Under the pieces are notes generated by a model. That model was not told where the DNA came from. It saw nothing but the letters and a program-made list of their open reading frames with translations, and searched no databases. The translations under genes and the position numbers were made by a program. Positions 48,501 through 61,087 of a stretch of 64,000 bases of DNA are shown in pieces. The first letter of the stretch is position 1. Every line of letters starts with the position of its first letter. The stretch comes from Heliocidaris erythrogramma (lineage: Eukaryota; Echinodermata; Echinoidea; Camarodonta; Echinometridae): NCBI GenBank assembly GCA_025617745.1, contig CM046855.1, positions 14,911,880 to 14,975,879 of the forward strand. The letters are read 5' to 3'.

Positions 48501-51500
48501 TTTGAATTAATGATTATTATCAATTATATAGCAGCTGAAGAGCTCCTTGAACGCTGCCGAGATGTGTGACGACACACGAAGGACCAGTCCTGTATAAGCA
48601 GACGATGTCCCATAACATCTTACACATTTTTCAGTGCCTGTTTTGTCATCTCCTCTTCACTTATTTCTCTTACTTGACTAGCGTCAGTCTTAATGTTAGT
48701 CTGTTGCCTCACTCTTAACTTCGTGTATGGTATTATTTTGATGAAAAATACAGCGTTAAAAAAATAAAGGAATCCGTCACTTGTAAACAAAATAAGACGC
48801 CAATGTATTTTCAGCTGCTTGCACCGGGGCATGTTCGGCGTTTCAAGAGGGAACGAATACAATCTGTGATATTATTCGGAGGGCTTTTCAATTTGAAAAT
48901 GGGGTTTATTTCATTGATCATTGACCCTTCTCCTGTGTATTTACAATCAAACGGTTTTAGTTATCAGAATCAGTTTCACTTTCCCTTTTAGAATGGTGTG
49001 AAATAAGGTCATGTTTAAATATACCAAACTCTTTATAATTTGATAAATAATTGCATTGCAATTACGTTCATTCATTATAGGACGTCGTCTGCTTAAGCAG
49101 GATCGATCCCTAGTGTGACGACATCAAAACATCGCTATATTTCTGGCGAATCCTCGGATATTCCAGATGCTTAGAAGAGCTTTTATTTATGTTGTTTTTA
49201 TAATCATCAGATACGCAGTTGACATAAAACTTATACGATTGCCATCTGTAAGCTTCCCAGTTTCTAGTGATACATTAATTGCCATATTTGTGATTTTCCT
49301 GCAATGTGATCTTTAAATGAATTAACACTAAATATAATATATATATATATATAAATTCTCATACGGAATTCACTTTGATGACTGTGAATATATACCTCGG
49401 AGCAGTTTTGAGTGGGTTAGCCTCAAAAACTTTTCCTCTGATTTCTTCGATTTTAGTTAATAATGGAATTTACAATGCTATGGTGTTGTGAACTTTTTTA
49501 ATGAAATGATTAACAAATTGAAAAAAGTTCTTCTAGGACCAGGATGAATTTACACAGGACAGGCGTGTGTACAAAACTACAGACAGCTTCGTGTGCAAGG
49601 CCTTCTACGAACATCGCTTTGGAGTTTCTTTTAGATGTTTTAAAGAAAATTCATTAGGAAGCATGGACAGAATATCAAATTGTCTGGCACATGTATCTTT
49701 TGATACATGTGGAACAATAATTATGATACCTTACTTTACAAGTTTCATACCAATACTGGGGAGGTTCGAAGCATTTCATCCCATAGTCTTTATCCCATGC
49801 ATCATCAAAGTCTATAGTATACCTGATGTTTCTATCAAGTATTATTATCATCATTAGTAGTAGTAGTATAGTATTATTAATGGTTTATACCAGACCGACT
49901 AACATGGAAAATGACACTTGCACTGTTTATTTTTATTTATATTGAATTAATTATTGGCGGCGCATGAGACAGCAAATTAAAGACGAAATATCTTCAACTA
50001 TGTTTAGTGAAGTATCAGCTATACCGGTTATTGATTGGGAAACTGAATTGTAGGTAAAGTTTTCAGGATTACACCATGTATACATTCAAAGGAGCGAACC
50101 AACGAGCTGTTAGTGAAGCTTACTTGCCCTACTAGTAGTAAATGGCGTTTAACAGGGGGGGGGGGGGGGGTGGGGTGGTACAGACAGAGGGGGTGACACA
50201 CAAATGCAGTTATACAGTTTACACACTCCCGTGGATAACCCTTTTTAAAAAAAAATAATAAAATTCATTTATGAAGCGCATTTACATGAGATACAAAGCG
50301 CATAATGAAATAAAATCCAGAAGGAAAATAAAGCATTACCCCCCCCCCCCCTTGTGTCCTCCTCTGCCTATACACCTATGTATACCTGTAAGAACGCCTT
50401 TGACAAGGATCGGCAGTGAGGAGATACTTCTGATCCATTCGATGTCATCCCAGCTGATGGTGTCATCGATCTGACTGTTCACATACTTAGGAAAATTTTC
50501 GTTGTTGATCCCATCCTCAATTTGTAGTTGTTTTGGAAAGCTCTGAAGCCTATATACAAGGAATTCAAGTTAAATCTTAAAGTTATCATTAATCAGGGTA
50601 TTCGAAATTTTTGGATCGCTTTCTTTAAAAGAGATTGTCACATTATATTACTATATGACACTTTGTTAGCTTAGATAGGATATGACACCCAGAGAGACGG
50701 GGCTTATAAATGTTACAAAGGCGGCTTTTCTAGATCATTAATGGCAACGAAAAGACGTGTCATTATTTTTTATGGAAATAGAGTCGGGAAAATGGGAAGG
50801 GAAAATGGGAATGTAAAAGGATTTTAAAAAAAAAGTATTTATGTCGGGAAGGATTTTAATTCACCTGATGAAAGGGAAAATCAAAATATACGACCATAGG
50901 TTGCCTTGCAGTTTGGCGACGTATGCAAGAAAGAAATCGAAATATACTCTTTAATACCTGTATTTTGATGGAAGAGCAAATTTGTTCCTCAGTGCCCTGA
51001 GTCTCCTTCCCAGTACAGGCGTGTCACCAGAAACGAATATCGCCTTGTAGCCCGCCCTTTCCGCTCGCTCAATGATTTTCTGTGTGATTGACCTGTCCTT
51101 AAAGATGTGCACGTGAAACCAGCGCAGACCATCGCCTGATGCTTCTGCTACTTCCTCTATTGTGCTGGTTGTCCAAGCGCTTAGGACCACACCGGTTCCC
51201 ATGGCAGTGGCGGCTATAACCAGGTTAATAATAACAGGAAGTACAGATGAGTTCTACGGAAATAGTTGAACGATGGCTAGATCTGATATGATCTAGTGAT
51301 ACATGTACTTGATTTTGAACTCGACACAATTTAGTGGTTGTAAAATTGAAGTTTGCTGTAATCTGAACTCATAAGTAGGGCCTATTATTTGAAGCGTCAT
51401 TCAAGTCAGAAGAATATATTACATAACGATGTTTTAAACGAATCATTGTTTCAGATGTATTTGCAGCTATCTGAATACCTGAATAAAAAGTATTTCATTC

Positions 51501-54500
51501 TCTAGTTTCCGTGCATATACTAGCAATTTCATCATTGTATTTCTGCTATCCATTCTATAACTTCAACTCTCCTTTTAGAAGACTGCCAAATAAAAATTTT
51601 GGCCCGGACATAAAAGTGGAGAATTTTTTTTCTCACTTTATTCTGCGTAAACCTCTCCATTCCGTGTAATAAATAGAAGAAATTTAATCATGGAAATGAC
51701 ATGACATTAAATAACATTAAATTGTGAATCGTTTGAACAGACAGTTGGCACAGGAGACTTTATAAATATGTGGATTAACTTAATCCACTAATTCCGAGTT
51801 TGAAACTGGAATAATAGTTCTCACCTCTTGCCATGGCCACCTCTCCCTCAGGATGTGCCATTCTCTGCATGGCTGTAGGAGCGATGGCAAACGGGAAAGG
51901 TATCTTGTGTCCCAAGATTGTGGTGGAGATATCACGTGATGAAACATCTCGAAGAATATAGGACTGTAAACGGATCCTGTAACCAAGGTAAGAGTGACAA
52001 TAATGAGGGTGATGACGGTAACCGATGTTGGTGATGACCATGATGATGTCGATTATGATGACGATGATGAGGATGGTTATGCGATGACGGTGATGATGAT
52101 GATAATGAAGTTAGCGTCATAATGACGATTGTACCAATGACAAAGATGGTTTAGATGATAGAAATTATGATGGCGTATGTCAGAGGAAAAAAATGAAAAA
52201 GGGAGCAAGAGATAAATGAGTATAGACAAATACAATTGTTTTGTGAGGTAAAGAAGAGCAATTTCTGCATTTTAAAGTAAATTTTTTATCAATCAAAAGC
52301 ATAGTATTTGCGTTCAGCAGATATGTGAATTTATTAGTGGGAAGTGGGAAGAGGGAAGAGAAAGTTTTGATTATTTAATCAGAAAGCTGTATTTTTGTTT
52401 AACATCAATTGATTAATTAATATTTATTACAATTATTTACTGACATTCATCACTTTTGTGCTGAATATTCGTTATAAAATTGGCTAGAGTTTTTATAACC
52501 CTCAGTCTTTTCCTCTAAAGGAATTATAATCTAGCGATAGTTATAAGATGAAAGAATGTTTTTAATGTACTTGAAGCATTTGTCTACATTGATACCTGTG
52601 TATGTCTGTTTCATTTTTCTCCCTTTGTCTTACAATCACTGATAATCTGTCGCATGCAAATGTAAATAGGAAGAAGATAGGAATAAGGAGAAAGAACAGG
52701 GGAAGGAAGAGTATTTGAAAACTGTGTTTACTTCCTCTAATGAGAGGCTTTGTGGGTACTCCACTATGAATCGATACTGACATCTTGTCTTTGTTTTGTT
52801 TTGACTTTGTTTTTTGTTTTTGTTTTTGTTTTGTTTTTTGTTAAATCGTAAATTGCGTGATTCGGTTGCACCGAATTTAGTCTTGTTCCAATTTACCGAT
52901 ATGCATTACGCACCGAATGGTAATACGTTAGAGATAATTTTTTTTCTTCTTTTGAAAGCTTTTTTTTTTTTTTTTTTACAAATTACAAATCTTCAACTAC
53001 AATTTCTATGTTTGCTTGTTTGCTTGTTTTTTTTTAAACATTACATTGTTTTAACATTACCTTTATGGATTTACAATAATATTATAATTGAACCTTTTCT
53101 ATTTAGTACATCTGTAATACATTATAAGGTTCTATATGCAAACATGTACAACTTTTCTCTCTGCACTGCTCTTTTTCATGAAAAGAATCATTCTCAAATT
53201 CTATTTCGAAATAAATTCACTCGAATCATGTATTTCTCTAACAAATTGACTTTGATAAATTAAGTATGATATTACTGCATTATTATTTAAAACTTCATAA
53301 ACGTTATTTGATGCAGCAGTGCCGAGACAAAAGTTCATTAAGGGTTCCATATTAGTTATGAATGTATTTTATGGCTGAGGTGCTCAAGATTAGTGAACTT
53401 GTCATTATGAAAGTTAATCATTTGATTAACGCTTTAGGAACTCATCATCATCATCATCATTCATCCTTATGTCACCTCCCATCTTTACATCGTCATTCCA
53501 TTCTCTTTCCATCTCATGACCATTACCACTGTCATACTAGTACGACACAGAAACTTTACATGCGAACTTGCTGTTACACTTTTAATCACAATAGATTGGT
53601 AATAATAGCTATTTTTTATGACTACTGATCTCGACCAGTTATCTATTTTCAATACCAACAATTTATCCTCTGATAGTAACTATTACTCAATTGACGAATT
53701 TACTTCTAGTTTTTCAAAAAACAGGGAATAGATTTAGTTTACTTCATGTAAATGCTAGAAGTCTAAGCAAAAATTTTGATTCTCTGGAAACATTGCTATA
53801 TACTTTGAACAATTTTCCCTTTTCAATTATTGGTGTCACGGAAACTTGGCTTCATAATACTTCGCCCAACCTATTTAACTTACAAAATTATACACTGATC
53901 AGACATGATCGAGAAGAAAAGAGAAGAGGGGGTATAGCATTTTATGTCAATGAACAACTACAATTTAAATTCCGAAAGGAAATATCATTAACACAAACTG
54001 AATCATTGTTTTTAGAAATCATAAATTCAAACAGCAAAAATATAATCGTTGGATTAATTTACAGACCCCCTCATGGTTCTATAAATTCATTTTGTGAAGA
54101 TCTTGATATATGCCTCCATACTCTTTCGGGAGAAGGCAAACAATATTATATCTAATGGGTGACTTTAATATAGACTTGTTATCTCATAGTAGTTATCATG
54201 ATACACTTCTTCATATTATTTATGCTAATAGTTGTTATCCGCATATAAATAAACCAACCAGGATAGATGGTCAATCTTCAACCCTTATAGATAATATTTT
54301 TTCTAACATCTTTGACAAAGACATGACGAGTGGATTACTATACTCCGATATATCCGACCATTTGCCAATTTTTTTAATATGTAACAATGACACTTCAAAT
54401 AAAAAGTCAGTTAACTCAAACATGTACAGAAAGCAAACACCCCAAAATATTGAATCCCTCAAAAGTGATCTAGCAAGAGAAGAATGGTTGGATATTTATA

Positions 54501-57500
54501 GTGAGTCAGATGCAAATATTGCATACGAAACTTTTAATAGAAAGTTACAGAAGTATTACGACAAAAATGTTCCTCTGGTATCTGTAAACAAGAATAAACG
54601 TTGTAAAATGCCATGGATAACAAAAGCAATTCTGCGATCCATACACACAAGGAACAAACTTTATAAGGCTTATTTAACAAACTCTACTACTCTTAATAAA
54701 AACAAATATAAAACGTACCGGAACAAATTAACTAATATCATTCGAACTTCTCGGAAAATGTACTATTCCGATAAACTTAACCGAGTGAAATCTAATATGA
54801 AATCTACTTGGGAGATTATAAATGATCTGATTGGCAAGAAAACTAAAAATTTACCTACTAATAATTTTACAATGGATAATACAGCAATACAGTCTGAAGA
54901 TATAGCTCATACCTTTAATTCCTTTTTTGTAAATATAGGACCTAATTTAGCAAATAAACTCAATAAACCGAACGAAAACTTTACTAAATTTCTTCCTGAA
55001 CCTACAACTTCTTCACTGTTTTTTAATCCCACAAATCCAAATGAAATAATCGAAATAACAACAAGATGAATGCGACTGCGTCTCCTATATGCCTCCGCCT
55101 AAATTCAGTTGATGGCTCAAACTCTTCTAGAAATATTTGATAACGAGGCTAAAAACCAGTAATTTCATGTAATTTTATGTAAATTGACCTCTGTGACCTC
55201 TGACCTTAGACCTACTTACCCCAAAATCTAATCAGTCCATCTTTCCATGGGGATACATACTGGTACCAAGTTTGAAGTTCTCACCTCAGATAGTTCTGGA
55301 TATATCGCGGTATAACGGTGCTAAAAACCAGTAATTCCATGTAATTTCATGTAAATTGACCTCTGTGACCTCTGAACTTTGACCTACCTACCCCAAAATC
55401 TAATCAGTTCCTCTTTATATGGGGATACATACTAGTACCAAGTTTGAAGTTCTTACCTCAAACAGTTCTTGAGATATCGCGGTAACGGTGCTAAAAACCC
55501 AAGAATTTCATGTAATTTCATGTAAATTGACCTCTGTGACCTCTGAACTTTGACCTACTTATCCCAAAATCTAATCAGTTCAGCTTCGTATAGGGAAACA
55601 TACTAGTACCAAGTTTGAAGTTCTTACCTCAAACAGTTCTTGAGATATTGTGGTAACGGTGCTAAAAACCAATAATTTTTATGTAATTTCATGTAAATTG
55701 ACCTCTGTGACCTCTGACCTTTGACCTACTTACCCCAAAATCTAATCAGTTCATCTTCGTATGGGGATACATACTAGTACCAAGTTTGAGGTTCCTACCT
55801 CAAATGATTCTTCAGATATCGCGGTAACGAGAAGTGGGACGGACGGACGCACGGACGGACGGACGGACGACCCGAAAACATAATGCCTCCGGCACCCACC
55901 TTCGGTGGGCGGAGGCATAAAAAATCTCAAGTCAAGTAAATCGCAAGGCCATGATAGAATCAGTGCTTTTCTCCTGAAACAAATTATACATTTTCTCGTT
56001 TCTCCGCTAACTCACATATTTAATATATCTATTAACACCGGGAAATGTCCAGAGTCCCTAAAAATTGCAAAGGTAAATCCCGTTTTCAAAAAAGACAACC
56101 CCCGCGAAATAAGTAATTACAGACCTATATCAATTCTTCCCAGTATATCAAAAATCCTAGAAAAGATTATTTACAAAAGGTTGTATAACTTTTTAGATAC
56201 ATTTCATTTTCTAAATCTAAATCAATATGGTTTCAGAAAAAGACATTCAACCGACCTAGCTTTAGTACAATTATATAATAAAATAACGAATGCCATAGCC
56301 AATAAAGAACACGTAATAGGAGTATTCATGGACTTATCAAAAGCCTTTGATACGCTTGACCACCATATTTTACTTTAAAAACTTCACTCTTATGGAGTTC
56401 GTGGAGTTGCCCTCTCCTGGTTTGAGAGCTATTTATATAATAGACAACAATATGTAGTGTATAATGATGTTTCTTCAAATTTCCTACCAATCCAATGCGG
56501 TGTTCCACAAGGGTCAATACTAGGCCCTTTACTCTTTCTATTATATATTAATGATTTAACAAATACAACGCCTCTTTTATCTTTCATATTATTTGCAGAT
56601 GACATAAACATTTTCTGTTCACATCATAATTTAAATACCCTTGTAAATACACTTAATAATGAGTTACCAAAGTTATCTTTGTGGTTCAAATGCAATAAAT
56701 TGTGCCTTAATTTAGAAAAAACCAATTTCATGTATTTTAAGCACGTAAATTCTCATGTCATTGATTTTCCTTACGACATACTTATAGATAATGTACCTCT
56801 TGAAAGAAAGATACAAACAAAATTTTCGGGCGTCATTATCGATGAAAATTTATATTGGAACGAACATATACGTCATATAACTGCTTCTATTTCTAGGAAT
56901 ATTGGTATACTTTACAAAGTAAAGAGATTTGTCTCTTGTAAAACGCTCATTATGCTTTATAATTCATTGATATTACCTTATATAACATATTGCAATTTAG
57001 TATGGGCCACCACCAACAAAACAAAAATCAACTCTATTTACTTATTACAAAAGAAAGCCCTTCGCATATGTACTGGTTCACCATATTTATCTCACACTAG
57101 ACCAATATTTTACCAACTGAAAACTCTAACAGTATTCGACATCAATTCACTACAAAGTTTACTGTTTATATTTAAGTATCTAAATAACTTGCTCCCGCTT
57201 TCATTTCAAAACTTTTATAATTTAAATAACACTATTCACTCCTACCCTACTCGCAATTCCTCCAATTTTCATCTTTTCAACCCAAAGTTACTGATTGCCC
57301 ATAGATCAATAAGACACCATGGTCCAGACCTATGGAACTCTCTCCCAGAATTCATTAAATCCTGTTGTTCCCTTTACTCATTTAAAGCCAAAGTTAAAAC
57401 GATGTTACTATCTGAATATACAACGTAAATTTCTGTGTCAACTCTTCATCATCATCATCATCATCATCACCGTTATCATTATCATCATCATCATCATCAT

Positions 57501-60500
57501 CATCATCACCATTTTATCATCAATATGCTCTTAACTTAGGATTTCAATTATTTATCCATTCTGCTTATTTGAACATGTTTTAGTTATTTCACAATATTTG
57601 TCTGGGGCTGCCATATTCTCAAGCAAACTGCTTATAATGACAGTCCTTCTTCCGCTAATGATTTTATATGTTATGAATTACAATAATTTGACAATTTATC
57701 ATTTCGTGTTTGTTTTTGAAAAATAATTGTTACATATACATGTACTTGTTTATGATTCAGTGTCAAAAAGTACTCTTGTATTTTATTTTATATACATTAC
57801 CGAAAAATGTTGTACTAATATGAATGCAGAAGAAAATAAATCAAAAAATCAAATCAAAAGACTTCAAACGTTGTAACCGACTATTCCTTGAATTTCCCTT
57901 CAAAACTTTTGTATTGCAGCCGGAAGAAAAGATTTACGCACAAGATGCCACTGATGTAGAACAATATAAAATTTTGATATCCCTCTTTCCAGAGCGTTCA
58001 AGGGTTACATGTACGTTTTGTACATGAACCTATTGAGTCTGTATACGTCTCTTATTTACTATACTCAATACTATACTCTCTCACAGGAATACTTTGAGTC
58101 TGTGACTGCATTTACGCATACATGTAAATAACATTATTAAATCATTACACGGTGACGGATTCGGGGGGGGGGGCACTTCCGGCCCGTGCCTCCCTTTTGG
58201 AAGAAAAATATGCATTGCGCGCCCCCCCCCTTTTTTTAGAACGAAAACCTGATTACATCTGGACTTACGGTTTAATTCCGAGGACGGCTTCATGTCCGAT
58301 CCTGGAAGCTTCATCAGTTCTGAGCTGATGAAGTGTCCAGGATTGGACGTGAAACCGTCTGCAGAATAAAGTTCATAATTATGTATGTAGTGATTTAATA
58401 ATTGTTATTTGAACGTTTACATTGATGGATCAGAACTTACATCATTTTATCATATACAGTCATGTTAATAATGTCGATGATGATTTTTTAATAATTATAT
58501 GACTGCCAATAATTTATGTGACATCAGATTTTAAGTCTTTGAAAGTCTTTATCGTGTGTGATAAAATTATAGAATGTAAGGAAATATAAGAAAAGGAATA
58601 CCCTTTAGCTGAGACGTTTTTTTCAAACTCGGTCAAAAGATATCATCCACCGATTTCGTAAGGCAATGTTATATTTACCGTTGTTTTACCTAAATGCTCT
58701 CCATGTAAAAAATACATTTTGATTTTGAAAACCAAAATGAATAAACTGATGAACTAACTTGAGGGCAATTTTCAGCTCAGTAGGAGCATTTTTTCATATC
58801 AGCAGCAGGTGCTTTAGTTGATAATTTATCTACCCCATCCCCTCCTCGGTTACGCCATCCATGGGTTGAACAGCTGTAATGAAAATGTTAATTTATTTCT
58901 GAACGGGTCCAAAGATTACAATGTATGCCTATTGTTTCAGGACTTGAAGTGAACAAATATTTATACACGCACATTCAAACAGTGAACGTATCACGTGCAA
59001 AGCGTGTTAGGAGCGCTCGATATTCAGTCGCTTTCTATATACATGTAGATACACGTATACTGCACCCCACTGGAGTATCACTCTAGAGTCATGACTGCAG
59101 TCCTCTTGGATTAGTCCGGATACATTACCAGATCAGCCGCGTAGCCAGGATTTCATTTTAGGGGGTAGGGGGTGGGGGAAGGGGGGGGGGGGGTTTCCCC
59201 TTCCCGCGCGAAGCGCGAACGCTTTGACATTTGAGCAAATTCGAGGGAAAGATAACGGCTCGTAGCACCTTTTTTTGTAGGCGGAAAGTTAGTTCGACGC
59301 TCTGACTTCAATTTTTTGGGTGCAATACTGCACTATATGTAACAACGGGGGGGGGGGGGCACAGGGACCGAGGGGGAGTTTCTTCCTTCCCACGCGATCT
59401 GCGCAAAAACGTTGACGTTCTGGCAAATATGAAAGAAAGATGACGGCTCGTGTTGCACCTTTTTCAGGCGAAAAGTTAGTTTGATGCCCTGAATGCTTTT
59501 CAATTATTTGGACGCAATACAGCACTGTATATAACAGCGGTTGGAGCGCAGGGAAGGGGGGGGGGGGAGTTTCCCACTTCCCGCGGAAGCGCGAAATTTT
59601 TGACATTCTGGCAAATTTTAAAGAAAAAGGGGAGTATCCTCTTCCCGCCGTTTTAGCAAATTTGGATAGAAAGATAACGGCTCGTAGCAACTTTTTAGGC
59701 TTTTTTCTCTCACTTCCCCCCGCTTTCTCGCTCTCGCTTTTTTTGGGGGCGTTTTTTTTTTGGGGGGGGGCGACCGCCCCCATCGCCCCCTGGCTACGCG
59801 CCTGTACCAGATTGAATTAAACACATTTTCAAGGCTTTATGTTGTTTTCTGTGATTCCCTCTCCCAATATATATATAATTGTGAGAACGTAACTTTTTAT
59901 AAACCAAAGTTCCCCAGAACTGTCCTCCCTTTTTGATATTTTTACAAAGGTTGAAAAAATGTCTCCACCGAGAATCGAACCCGGGTCGTTGGCTTAGAAC
60001 GCCAATTCCTTAACCACTAGACTACGGAGACGGGCCAGTGGTTTCGGCGACACCAGATTCAACTGAATGACAGATTGACAAAACTTTAACCTTATTAATT
60101 AATTCCTTTGTTAGAATGAAGAGAAATAAAAAAAGAAGAGAAAGAAAAAGAAGGAAGAAAGAAAAAGAAGATAGGAAGGAAGAGAGAGAGAGAGAGAGGG
60201 GATCTTTTAGCAAGATGAGAAGGGGCAATTCTAATAATAGTTCAACATTATCTCAATTTGCTTCACAAGTATATTGGCACGCTTGAATACGATCACTTGA
60301 GCAGGAATGGTAAATTTCAAAGCTTTATGAGATTCGAAAGAAATTATCTACCTAAATTGGTATATAACATCCATGAATGGAGGAGCTGATGTTACTTTAT
60401 AGCTACCTTGATATTTACCTTGATGTTTAGCTCAAAGTATGACAAACTTATCTATTCTAGATCTTTTTGATGAATGGAACTTTATGTTTTTATTGTCGCA

Positions 60501-60794
60501 TGCCGAAGAGCGGATATTTTTGGTTCATGGAAAGGGCATGTTTTCATTATGAGCATTAAATGATAGATATAATTGTGAAGAATCTTAATTTTGGAAACAA
60601 TGCGGGTAGATAAGGAATACCAAGTAAAGGGGGAGACAATACTAAAAGAGAGACAGATACATATATATAAAGACGAGAATTCTAATTCCGTTAATACTTT
60701 TTTTATACCACAGTTGATTTTCACTGTCACTCCATGTGCTAACACATTTCAAAGTATAATGTCATTGATGTAAGTTCAACACTGTCGGAAACAG

Positions 60795-60839
<45 letters not shown>

Positions 60840-61050
60840 GATACACTGGTTTTTTTCTATGTAACATTAATTTTAATTGTTACTTTTTATGTACACAATG
60901 TATTACATTTTTAGAGGGGAGCTGTCTCGACAAACCTTTTGCGGTTTTTTACAGTAACCCTTTTTCCATTTGAATGTTATTCTGTACTCCTATTATAATT
61001 GTTCATTTTAAACTATTTTGATGGAAATAAAGTCTCTTTGAATTGAATTG

Positions 61051-61087
<37 letters not shown>

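Larger units (their letters stand above)
53600..57860 (+). mobile_element. Jockey/CR1-group LINE, split by a later insertion
   Basis: Non-LTR retrotransposon antisense to HAO, in its first intron. The coding part runs from about 53625 to 57428, followed by an (ATC)n stretch, a 3' UTR and a short (AAATC)n-like tail near 57835-57860. The pearl-type element at 55067-55919 interrupts it. The 5' end is uncertain. Confidence 0.8.

Noticed and set aside
49567..49857. 96-codon frame in HAO intron 4
   Set aside because: No domain, no splice sites in phase with HAO, and AT-rich random-looking content.
52814..53263. 149-codon frame rich in Phe/Leu
   Set aside because: It follows a (TTTTG)n tract and poly(T); no transmembrane protein family is recognised, and the apparent hydrophobicity comes from T-rich DNA.
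59289..59783. 164-codon minus-strand frame
   Set aside because: It comes from the tandem-repeat element; composition is low-complexity and it repeats with the units.
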